From assembly GCA_002402045.2 (NCBI GenBank), contig NVUX02000024.1:1-33643 (forward strand): a stretch of DNA of 33,643 bases, given 5' to 3'. Below the pieces are notes generated by a model. It searched no databases. It had not been told where the DNA came from and was given only the letters and a program-made list of their open reading frames with translations. Source of the stretch: Paracoccaceae bacterium (lineage in GTDB: Bacteria; Pseudomonadota; Alphaproteobacteria; Rhodobacterales; Rhodobacteraceae). Numbering within the stretch: the stretch's first letter is position 1; every line of letters begins with the position of its first letter. This document shows positions 1 through 5,536 of the stretch, in pieces. The position numbers were made by a program, and so were the translations under genes.

Positions 1-128
1 CGGATTACATCGAGATGTTCTATAATCCAAAACGCAAACACGCTAGAAACGGGATGTTGTCGCCCGTCGAGTTCGAAAAACAGCAAAAGTGGAAGCAACA
101 AGGCGTCTAGGAAACTAGGGGCTATTCA
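1..128 (+). mobile_element. 3' end of an IS3-family insertion sequence (IS#1)
   Basis: This is the tail of an insertion sequence whose body lies upstream of the window. It holds the last 36 codons of the transposase and then a terminal inverted-repeat-like end, AGGAAACTAGGGGCTATTCA, finishing at 128. Its reverse complement starts TGAATAGCCCC, which matches my recollection of IS3-type ends (TGAACCGCCCCGG). The element ends inside the last codons of a second, oppositely oriented IS3-type transposase gene, so it either inserted into that copy or the junction formed by deletion. Only one end is visible, so no target duplication can be checked. Confidence 0.7.
3..110 (+). CDS. IS3-family transposase OrfB, C-terminal fragment
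   Basis: Thirty-five residues and a stop are visible, including NPKRKHARNGMLSPVEFE, the signature C-terminal end of IS3-family OrfB integrases. The frame is open to the left edge, so the gene is cut by the window and may be intact upstream. The catalytic DDE residues would lie outside the window. The stop at 108-110 is followed after 18 bases by the putative IS terminus. Confidence 0.8.
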   Translation, partial: DYIEMFYNPKRKHARNGMLSPVEFEKQQKWKQQGV

Positions 129-354
129 TGGCAGGTGTGATCCCGCCGATGCCCATGTTGGGCCGGTCGTTGTTGTCTGTCCAGAGCCATTCAGTGGCCT
201 GTTTTTGTGCGTCCTCGATGGTTTCAAACATGTTCTGGTCCAACCATTCGTGCCGGACTGTGCGGTTGTAGCGCTCGATATAAGCGTTCTGTTGAGGCTT
301 CCCGGGCTGGATGTATTGGATGTGAACACCCATCTGTGCTGCCCATGCCATCCT

Positions 355-393
355 TTGACCGGAAAGTGATTGCTTGCAATCACTGAGAGGGGG
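355..393 (-). repeat. Hairpin element E1
   Basis: On the minus strand it reads CCCTCTCAG, hairpin, CTTTCCGG. The stem is perfect: AGTGATTGC at 365-373 pairs with GCAATCACT at 376-384 around a TT loop. It interrupts OrfB just after the EYI codons. The right arm is diverged. Confidence 0.8.
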
Positions 394-540
394 CTTCCCT
401 CTAATATATTCGGAGCCATTATCCACTCGAATAATCTGCGGTTTGCCGCGCCACTCAATAATTTGGTTCAAGCTGCGCACTACCCTTTCAGCAGGCAGCG
501 AGAAGTCTACCTCGATGCCTAAGCCCTCGCGGTTGAAGTC

Positions 541-581
541 CACTCTCGGGATATTGCTACGCAATACCCTGCCGTGCAGTG
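541..581 (+). repeat. Hairpin element E2
   Basis: The left arm is CACTCTCGG and the right arm CCTGCCGTG. The stem is GGG, a bulged A, TATTGC, loop TAC, GCAATA, CCC (548-569). Compared with uninterrupted IS3 sequence it splits the OrfB codons for VLD and DFN and shifts the frame. Confidence 0.85.
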
Positions 582-640
582 ATCCAGCACGTTCAGGGTG
601 CGGATGCTGCGACCGTCTGCAAGTTGATCTGCCATGAAGT

Positions 641-681
641 CCCCTAACGGCGTTTGCTTTGCAAAAGCCTGTCGGGCAAAG
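641..681 (+). repeat. Hairpin element E3
   Basis: The left arm is CCCTAACGG and the right arm CCTGTCGGG. The core stem is TTTGC (653-657), loop TTT, GCAAA (661-665), extended by GC/GC. It adds 13 codons in frame between WSI and DFMADQ of OrfB. The left flank GAAGTC is the same as for E2. Confidence 0.85.
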
Positions 682-809
682 ATAGACCATGTATGATTGG
701 CTGTATCCGGCACCGCCAGCGCGTCCGGTTTGTCCCGTTTCAAGCGTTTCTTTGGTTTAATCCGCAGATTTAGCTCCAGTTCGCAGTAAATACGGTAGAC
801 GCGTTTGTG

Positions 810-849
810 TCCCTCTCGTGCATTGCTGCGCAATACCCTGCCGGGTGAC
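810..849 (+). repeat. Hairpin element E4
   Basis: The left arm is CCCTCTCG and the right arm CCTGCCGGG. The core stem is ATTGC (822-826), loop TGC, GCAAT (830-834). It interrupts the OrfB segment GWN/HKRVYRIY and shifts the frame. Confidence 0.88.
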
Positions 850-921
850 ATTCCAGCCAAAACCTTTCACGTTCCGCAGATACAAAAAACACAGACCAAA
901 GCCCCAAGTCCGACGATTGTC

Positions 922-957
922 CCCTTCTCGGGCATTTTCAATGCCCTGCCAGGCAAT
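922..957 (+). repeat. Hairpin element E5
   Basis: The left arm is CCCTTCTCGG and the right arm CCTGCCAGG. The stem is perfect: GGGCATT (930-936), loop TTC, AATGCCC (940-946). At 36 bp it adds 12 in-frame codons to OrfB. Its stem sequence is unrelated to those of E1-E4. Confidence 0.88.
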
Positions 958-1038
958 GGTCAGCTTCTCCAGCCAATCTGCGATCTCGGCATTCTCGTCA
1001 CTCAGCTTGCATTCATATCGATAACAGCTTTCGCTGAT

Positions 1039-1075
1039 CCGTTGGCTGGCAGATGATGTTTACATCACCGAAAAG
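1039..1075 (-). repeat. Hairpin element E6 (most diverged)
   Basis: On the minus strand it reads CTTTTCGG, hairpin, TCTGCCAGCC. The stem is TGATGT (1054-1059), loop TT, ACATCA (1062-1067). It interrupts OrfB between RAFQ and the ISESCYRYE-like segment. Confidence 0.7.
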
Positions 1076-1151
1076 CTGAAATGCGCGGCAGGCTAGCGCA
1101 ATGCTAACTCCACGATCCACGACCGCACTTACGGCCATCTCCTTCCTTCGG

Positions 1152-1190
1152 CCCTCTCGGTGATTGCCCGCAATCACCTGCCGGGTAATA
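1152..1190 (+). repeat. Hairpin element E7
   Basis: The left arm is CCCTCTCGG and the right arm CCTGCCGGG, both consensus. The stem is perfect: GGTGATTGC (1159-1167), loop CC, GCAATCACC (1170-1178). It lies between OrfA and OrfB. The right junction reads TAATAGATGG, the same as E8. Confidence 0.9.
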
Positions 1191-1320
1191 GATGGCCGTA
1201 TTACTTTTTCCCGAGAACTTCCTTCAGCAGGTCATTTTGCATGCTCATCTCGGCATACATTCGCTTCAGGCGGCGGTTTTCCTCGGCCAGAGCCTTCATC
1301 TCCGACATCATAGACCCATC

Positions 1321-1361
1321 TATTACCCGGCAGGGTTTTGCAAAGCAAAAGCCCGAGAGGG
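1321..1361 (-). repeat. Hairpin element E8
   Basis: On the minus strand it reads CCCTCTCGGG, C, TTTTGC, loop TTT, GCAAAA, CCCTGCCGGG, TAATA. The geometry matches E2 (3 bp, 1-nt bulge, 6 bp, 3-nt loop) with a different stem sequence. It interrupts OrfA after GGM. Confidence 0.9.
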
Positions 1362-1467
1362 CATGCCGCCAAACTTCCCCCGCCATTTGTAAAAGCTCGC
1401 ATTACTCATTCCATGTTCTCTGCATAGCTCCGACACAGGAACCCCGCTCTCGGCCTGCCTCAAAATG

Positions 1468-1506
1468 CCCCCTCTCGTCGATTATTCTAATCGCCTGCCG
1501 GGCAGC
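1468..1506 (+). repeat. Hairpin element E9
   Basis: The left arm is CCCTCTCG and the right arm CCTGCCGGG. The stem is perfect: CGATTA (1479-1484), loop TTC, TAATCG (1488-1493). It interrupts OrfA after codon 12 and puts a TAG in frame. Confidence 0.88.
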
Positions 1507-1612
1507 GCATAATTTGAGCGTCGCTATATCGTGCTTTTTTCATTCAAAATCTCCTCAGATATTATGTCCAGAAAATTCTACTTATGAATACCACTAATTT
1601 TCAGGGGGATTA

Positions 1613-2071
1613 CGCACTGACCAACGAGCAAATGACAAAACACGCTGTTCTCGTCTGCCCCGCGGTCAATTTCATTAATAGTGCATCGAGGCCATACACA
1701 TGCGGCTAAGTGGCATGGGTGTGCAGCTCCATTTGCCTGAAGTAAAGAGGCCGGTGATGGGCAGCTGCCACACCGATTTTATTGGCGACCTCACCGGCGA
1801 GGTGTTCCTGACCCAGATTGACGCCGTGCGCAAACTTGCGCCTGACCGCGCAAATATGGCCATGAACAACAAGCGGCGCGCATCGGCCTATCGAATCATA
1901 CAGCGGAAAACCCTGCGCATTTTTGCAACAAGCGGCAAAAATGGGCTGCGCCGCCGTGGCCTCGCTTCGCTCGGCGGGCATGGGCCGCAAAGCCACTGCC
2001 ATCCTAACCAATTGTTATAATTACTTTTACTTTCCGACCTCCACCAGTAATTATTTTATTCACCCATTTGG
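1613..2071. other. About 460 bp without a recognisable gene
   Basis: Overlapping open frames of about 100 codons exist on both strands (1700-2020 plus, 1706-2011 minus). Neither has a recognisable motif, and the one matching segment (AERSEA) is a translated GCCGAGCGAAGCGAGG-type repeat. It may be a decayed gene flanking the IS. A 19-nt motif at 1959-1977 recurs at 11719-11737. Confidence 0.5.
1959..1977. repeat. 19-nt intergenic repeat, copy 1
   Basis: GCCTCGCTTCGCTCGGCGG occurs identically here and at 11719-11737, each time in a non-coding stretch. GCGAAGCGAGG-type motifs are common intergenic sequences in alphaproteobacteria. No function is assigned. Confidence 0.6.
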
Positions 2072-2100
2072 TTGACAATGAGACACATTCGCCAATATAT
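2072..2100 (+). promoter_or_regulatory. Sigma-70-like promoter of the ArsR-SRPBCC gene
   Basis: TTGACA at 2072-2077, a 17-bp spacer and ATATAT at 2095-2100. The expected start of transcription (about 2107) is next to the ATG at 2109. No Shine-Dalgarno sequence precedes that ATG, so the transcript may be leaderless. Confidence 0.6.
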
Positions 2101-2108
2101 TCACCCCC

Positions 2109-2855
2109 ATGGATGAATATAATCTCTCAGAAACACTCAAGGCCAGCTCGGATGCCACACGGCGCTCGATCCTAACGACCTTGGTCCAACAAGGCCCAAC
2201 CCGCGTGACCGAGCTTGCGGGCCGCTATGACATCAGCCTGAATTCGGTTTCAAAACACATCAAGGTGCTGGAAGCCGCTGGGCTCGTGACCCGAAAAACG
2301 CTCGGTCGCGTACACCTGATTGAGGCCAACTTGGCCCCACTTGGTGCCGTGGAAGACTGGTTTTCCAATCTCAAATCCATCTGGGCCCTTCAGCTCGAAG
2401 CGCTGGACGATATCTTAACAAAGGAGGCTCATATGCCCGAATTATCCCTTAACGTATCTCGACAAATCAACGCCCCCATCGAGGCCGTGTTTAACGCTTG
2501 GCTTAGCCCCGAAATAATGGCGCGCTTTATGACCCCGGGCGAAGGAATAACCGTAGAAGACGCCAAGGCAGACCCCGTTGAAGGGGGTGTTTTTTCGCTC
2601 AATATGATTGCAGGGGAAAACAAGCTTCCCCATGGCGGCGAATATAAAGTGATCAAGCCCCATTCCACGATTGTATTTAGCTGGGATTCGCCTTTTTCGG
2701 TAGATGGCACGCTGGTAACGCTCAATTTCACGGCCCAAGATGGCGGTACACTTGTTGCGCTAAACCATGTGAAGTTTGCGGATGAGAAAACCCGTGATAA
2801 TCATAAAGGTGGCTGGAGCAAGGTTTTGGAAAGCCTTGAGAAGGCCGTTTCGTAA
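2109..2855 (+). CDS. ArsR-type HTH regulator fused to an SRPBCC (AHSA1-like) domain
   Basis: The protein has 248 residues. Residues 1-90 form a winged-helix ArsR domain (SSDATRRSILTTLVQQGPTRVTELAG, then ISLNSVSKHIKVLEAAGLV as the recognition helix region). Residues about 109-248 form an SRPBCC/AHSA1 domain (SRQINAPIEAVFNAWLSPE ... GGEYKVIKP ... GGWSKVLESLEKAV). In many bacteria these are two adjacent, co-transcribed genes; here they are one frame. A perfect AAAGGAGG lies just before an in-frame ATG at codon 109, so the SRPBCC domain could also be made separately. The role is probably repression of its own operon with a small-ligand-binding partner. The metal-binding cysteines of classic ArsR are not seen. 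Downstream is a broken DUF1761 gene with its own ribosome site. Confidence 0.85.
   Translation: MDEYNLSETLKASSDATRRSILTTLVQQGPTRVTELAGRYDISLNSVSKHIKVLEAAGLVTRKTLGRVHLIEANLAPLGAVEDWFSNLKSIWALQLEALDDILTKEAHMPELSLNVSRQINAPIEAVFNAWLSPEIMARFMTPGEGITVEDAKADPVEGGVFSLNMIAGENKLPHGGEYKVIKPHSTIVFSWDSPFSVDGTLVTLNFTAQDGGTLVALNHVKFADEKTRDNHKGGWSKVLESLEKAVS
2420..2435 (+). promoter_or_regulatory. Internal Shine-Dalgarno and start codon within the fusion gene
   Basis: AAAGGAGG (2420-2427) stands 5 nt before an in-frame ATG (2433-2435, codon 109), exactly at the domain boundary. It is the best ribosome site in the neighbourhood, better than that of the full-length start. It may be a relic of two separate genes or a working second start. 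Confidence 0.6.
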
Positions 2856-2875
2856 CTAGAAAAGGGAGTGAGAAC

Positions 2876-3259
2876 CTGGAAGATTTTGGTGCTGTAAATT
2901 GGCTGGCCGTAGGGGCTGGCACCGTGGCGGCCTTTATGGTTGGCTGGCTTTGCTATAGCCCACTGCTCTTTGGCAAAAAATGGGCCGAGGGCTCTGGGGT
3001 TGAGCTTAACAAAGCCGACAAAATGCCGGCAGCGGCAACGGTTTCGTAACTTGTTGCCCTCTTTTGCCTCGCAATGGTCATCGGCCTTACTGCCACAACA
3101 GATTCGTTGATAACGGCCATTTTTGCCATCTTAGCCGTTGGTTTTATGGTATTCTCAAACGGCGGTTTTAGCCAAAAATCAACTTATGCGATGCTGGTTG
3201 ATCTTGGCCACGCCATCGTGTCCGGCATTGTTGTGATCGGCGCGCAGGGCCTGCTTTAA
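2876..3259 (+). pseudogene. DUF1761 family membrane protein, broken (no ATG, in-frame TAA)
   Basis: Translated from 2876 the frame reads (CTG)EDFGAVNWLAVGAGTVAAF, then GWLCYSPLLFGKKW, typical of the N-terminus of DUF1761 proteins. A TAA at 3047-3049 stops it after 57 codons, and the same frame continues VALFCLAMVIGLTATTDSL to GIVVIGAQGLL, ending at 3259. Total length would be about 127 residues with four hydrophobic segments, normal for the family. The expected start is CTG rather than ATG although a good AAGGGAG lies 8 nt upstream, so both the start and the middle look mutated. The final TTAA is shared with the stop of the convergent hydratase gene. Confidence 0.75.
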
Positions 3260-4032
3260 GACCAAACGGGATTGCGTTTTTCGAAAAACGCTGAAATCCC
3301 CTCCATCGCGGCGGGAGTTTCCCATGTATCCGCCAGCGCTTCCACCGTGCGCTCAATCACCGCGTCGTCTATCACCGGCCCAAGGCTGTGCGCCAAGGCT
3401 TTGGCCGCGGCCACCGCGCTTGGCGCTGCTTTCAGATAGGGCTTCACTTCGGCCTCAACGGCAAGGTCCAAATGCTCCGGCATCACCGATTTCGCCACCA
3501 GCCCCAGTACTTTTGCCTCAGCGGCCTCAAATATCCGGGCAGACATAAACACCCGCCGCGCCATGCCTTCCCCGATGCGGGCAATCACATATGGCGAGAT
3601 GGTGGCCGGGATCAATCCAAGCCGCGTTTCAGTGAGCCCAAACTTGGCACCCTCAGCTGCAATCGCCACATCGCACACCGAAATCAGGCCAATCCCGCCA
3701 CCAAACGCATGGCCCTGCACACGGCCAATCAGCGGCTTTGGCATTTCATTCAAGGCTCGCAGCATGTGCGCTAAAGCCCGCGCGCCATCCATACGCTCTT
3801 CACGGCTAGCGCTCATCTGGGCCTTCATCCAGCCAAGATCTCCGCCCGCGCAAAAGCTTGTGCCGGTGCCCGTAAGAACAACCACGCGCACACTGTCATC
3901 AGCGCCCAAGCTAACCACCGCTGCCGTTAGCTCAGCAATCATCTCGGCCGACATCGCATTGTGCTTGTCCTCACGCGTGAGCGCCAAAACAGCCACTCCG
4001 CGGTCGTCTTTTTCAATCGCAATCGTATTCAT
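3256..4032 (-). CDS. liuC: Enoyl-CoA hydratase family, probable methylglutaconyl-CoA hydratase
   Basis: The protein has 258 residues of the crotonase fold. The oxyanion-hole segments are GTGTSFCAGGDLGWMK (about 54-69) and HAFGGGIGLISVCDVAIA; LTETRLGLIPATISPYV carries the catalytic-glutamate region. It would hydrate 3-methylglutaconyl-CoA to HMG-CoA. The family alone does not fix the substrate, but the position as last gene of a leucine-degradation operon, next to HMG-CoA lyase, makes that the likely one. The start at 4032 is preceded by GGAGG at 5 nt, just beyond a small palindromic repeat that separates it from the lyase gene. Confidence 0.88.
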   Translation of the reverse strand: MNTIAIEKDDRGVAVLALTREDKHNAMSAEMIAELTAAVVSLGADDSVRVVVLTGTGTSFCAGGDLGWMKAQMSASREERMDGARALAHMLRALNEMPKPLIGRVQGHAFGGGIGLISVCDVAIAAEGAKFGLTETRLGLIPATISPYVIARIGEGMARRVFMSARIFEAAEAKVLGLVAKSVMPEHLDLAVEAEVKPYLKAAPSAVAAAKALAHSLGPVIDDAVIERTVEALADTWETPAAMEGISAFFEKRNPVWS

Positions 4033-4040
4033 GAAGCCCT

Positions 4041-4063
4041 CCGTAGGGTGGGTTTACCCCACC
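4041..4063. repeat. Palindromic repeat CCGTAGGGTGGG..., copy 1
   Basis: GGTGGG, loop TTTAC, CCCACC (4047-4063), preceded by CCGTA. On the minus strand the stop codon of the HMG-CoA lyase gene (4054-4056) falls within it. A near-identical copy follows hisH at 19581-19605, again at a stop codon. Confidence 0.7.
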
Positions 4064-4905
4064 AATCCTTTTGCAAACGCGGCTACTTTTTCAAGCCGCG
4101 CAATATCTAATCCTGTCTTATACCCCAGCTCAGCCAGCCGTTTGGCCACCGCCACTGTGTCTACATTGCCTGCTGCGCCGGGCGCATAGGGGCAGCCCCC
4201 CAGCCCGCCAATCGCCGCATCAAAAACCCGCAGCCCCGCCTTAAGACTCACCTCGATATTCTCAACGGCCCGCCCGTTGGTATCATGAAAATGCCCCGCC
4301 AACTTGCCCGCCGGCACCTCTTGTAAAACCGCCTCCAGCATGGCCGATACGGTCTCCGGCACTCCAGCCCCTATCGTATCTCCGAGCGAAATCTCGTAAC
4401 AGCCCATCTCTAGCAAATCCGTTGCGACCCGCGCAACAGTCTCTGGTGCCACCGCCCCGTCATAAGGGCACTCAACCACGCAAGACACATAGCCCCGAAC
4501 CGGAATCCCATCAGCCAGCGCGGCAGCCACCAAAGGCGCAAACCGCGCGAGGCTCTCTTCAATGCTGCAGTTTATATTCGCCTGCGAAAAACCTTCCGAG
4601 GCCGACCCGAAAATCGCCACCTCATCAGCCCCAGCCGCACGCGCTGCTTGATAGCCGCGCATATTAGGCGTGAGCGCCGTATAGGCCACCCCTTGCTTAC
4701 GCGCAATGCCCGCCAACACCTCGGCGGCATCCGCCATCTGCGGCACCCATTTAGGTGAAACAAAGCTCGTCACCTCGACATGGTCAAACCCGCAAGCGCT
4801 CAGCTGATCGACCAGCGCTACCTTGTCCGCCGTCGAGATCATTACGGCTTCATTTTGCAAGCCATCCCGTGGCGCCATTTCAAAAATACGCACAAAATCA
4901 GTCAT
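4054..4905 (-). CDS. Hydroxymethylglutaryl-CoA lyase
   Basis: Cleaves HMG-CoA to acetoacetate and acetyl-CoA, the last step of leucine degradation. The protein has 283 residues of the HMGL-like TIM barrel. It begins FVRIFEMAPRDGLQNE with the metal and substrate residues, has VTSFVSPKWVPQMADA, HFHDTNGRAVENI with the metal-binding histidines, and GGLGGCPYAPGAAGNV, which carries the catalytic cysteine loop. The ATG at 4905 is preferred over that at 4917 because GAGG precedes it by 6 nt and it gives the usual N-terminus. It overlaps the end of the GST gene by 8 nt, so translation is probably coupled. Confidence 0.93.
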   Translation of the reverse strand: MTDFVRIFEMAPRDGLQNEAVMISTADKVALVDQLSACGFDHVEVTSFVSPKWVPQMADAAEVLAGIARKQGVAYTALTPNMRGYQAARAAGADEVAIFGSASEGFSQANINCSIEESLARFAPLVAAALADGIPVRGYVSCVVECPYDGAVAPETVARVATDLLEMGCYEISLGDTIGAGVPETVSAMLEAVLQEVPAGKLAGHFHDTNGRAVENIEVSLKAGLRVFDAAIGGLGGCPYAPGAAGNVDTVAVAKRLAELGYKTGLDIARLEKVAAFAKGLVG

Positions 4906-5536
4906 TTGGAGCCTCATAGTAATCTCTTACATAGAGCAATGCGCCCCCAGCTTGCGGCAGCGCCTTCTGAAACGCCGCGCGCGCCGAAAGCCTTTCATAA
5001 TACGCCGCAACCCGAGGAAACGCCTCGAGCTTTACAAAATGTTTAGCCATATAAAGCGCCTGCCCAAGCGCCACATCGGCAGCTGAAAACTCACCCAGCA
5101 CGTAATCGCGCCCGCTAAGCCGCCCCTCAAGTGCGGCATAGGTTTTCCCTAGCCGCTTCGCCTCGATTTTGCATACTAATGCTGAGCGCGCCTCGGGCGG
5201 ATAAATCACAATATGCTGCTGGGTAAGCGCCGCTGTGTGCTGGCTCATGGTTTCAGCAAAATGCAGCCAATTCAGCCAGTCCATCCCCGCGCCCGCCAGC
5301 CCCTTTTCCACATGCCGCTCCGCCAGGTATTGCAGCGCCGCAAGGCTTTCAAAAATCACCCCGCCATCAATTTCCAGCGCCGGAACCCGCCCCGCCGGAT
5401 GCAGCGCCAAATAGGCTGGGTCTCGCAACGAGCGGTCAAACCCATGCGTCACCAGCTCAAAATCAAGCCCCAGCTCATAGAGCATCCACAGCACCCGCAT
5501 TGATCGGCTTTGCGCACAATGATGCAACCGGATCAT
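4898..5536 (-). CDS. Glutathione S-transferase family protein in the leucine operon
   Basis: The protein has 212 residues. The N-terminal thioredoxin-like half begins IRLHHCAQSRSMRVLWMLYE, with S10 or S12 as a possible catalytic residue, and has the GRVPALEIDGG and FESLAALQYLAE glutathione-binding segments. The C-terminal half is helical. The gene overlaps MCC alpha by 4 nt (ATGA) and HMG-CoA lyase by 8 nt, so it is locked into the operon. The reaction is unknown; a link to leucine-derived acyl-CoA metabolism is inferred from position only. Confidence 0.85.
   Translation of the reverse strand: MIRLHHCAQSRSMRVLWMLYELGLDFELVTHGFDRSLRDPAYLALHPAGRVPALEIDGGVIFESLAALQYLAERHVEKGLAGAGMDWLNWLHFAETMSQHTAALTQQHIVIYPPEARSALVCKIEAKRLGKTYAALEGRLSGRDYVLGEFSAADVALGQALYMAKHFVKLEAFPRVAAYYERLSARAAFQKALPQAGGALLYVRDYYEAPND

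Larger units (their letters stand above)
129..1138 (-). pseudogene. IS3-family transposase OrfB, broken by seven small insertions and 3'-truncated
   Basis: The rebuilt protein starts MAVSAVVDRGVSIALACRAF and continues through NWGFGLCFL-like, GFGWNHKRVYRIY-like, DFMADQLADGRSIRTLNVL, EGLGIEVDFSLPAERVVR, RVDNGSEYI and QPGKPQQNAYIERYNRTV to GIGGITPAM, where IS#1 begins. These are the rve integrase core segments of IS3 OrfB. The D of DFMADQ, the D of RVDNGSEY and the E of NAYIERYNR fit the DDE triad. Insertions E1 to E7 lie at 355-393, 541-581, 641-681, 810-849, 922-957, 1039-1075 and 1152-1190; the last lies just upstream of the start. E3 and E5 (39 and 36 bp) keep the frame, whereas E2, E4 and E6 break it. 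Confidence 0.85.
1201..1543 (-). pseudogene. IS3-family transposase OrfA, broken by two small insertions
   Basis: It starts at an ATG at 1543 preceded by a strong GAGGAG site, with MKKARYSDAQIM, then is interrupted by hairpin E9. It resumes ILRQAESGVPVSELCREHG and NASFYKWRGKFGGM, is interrupted by E8, and ends MSEMKALAEENRRLKRMYAE to LLKEVLGKK. This is the OrfA pattern of an HTH_Tnp_1 domain followed by a leucine-zipper-like coiled coil. E9 brings an in-frame TAG, and E8 shifts the frame and adds stops. An A5G run (GGGAAAAAG) just before the stop is where IS3 elements commonly frameshift into OrfB. Confidence 0.85.
129..1612 (-). mobile_element. Degenerate IS3-family element (IS#2) carrying nine small hairpin insertions
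   Basis: On the minus strand the order is OrfA (from 1543), then OrfB (from about 1138), reading towards 129. The right boundary is approximate: IS-like sequence runs past the OrfA ribosome site to about 1612 (CCCCCTGAAAATTAG on the minus strand). The left end is cut by IS#1 at 128/129, within the final OrfB codons. If the nine 36-41 bp insertions are removed, continuous OrfA and OrfB frames can be rebuilt, so the copy was ordinary before it was invaded. Several insertions shift frame or bring stop codons, so it cannot now make transposase. Confidence 0.85.

Noticed and set aside
355-1506. CRISPR array
   Set aside because: The nine elements are short hairpins in both orientations at uneven distances, separated by readable transposase codons; there is no repeat-spacer pattern.
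1700-2020. Genes on either strand between IS#2 and the ArsR fusion gene
   Set aside because: Both open frames lack recognisable motifs and ribosome sites and include a common intergenic repeat.
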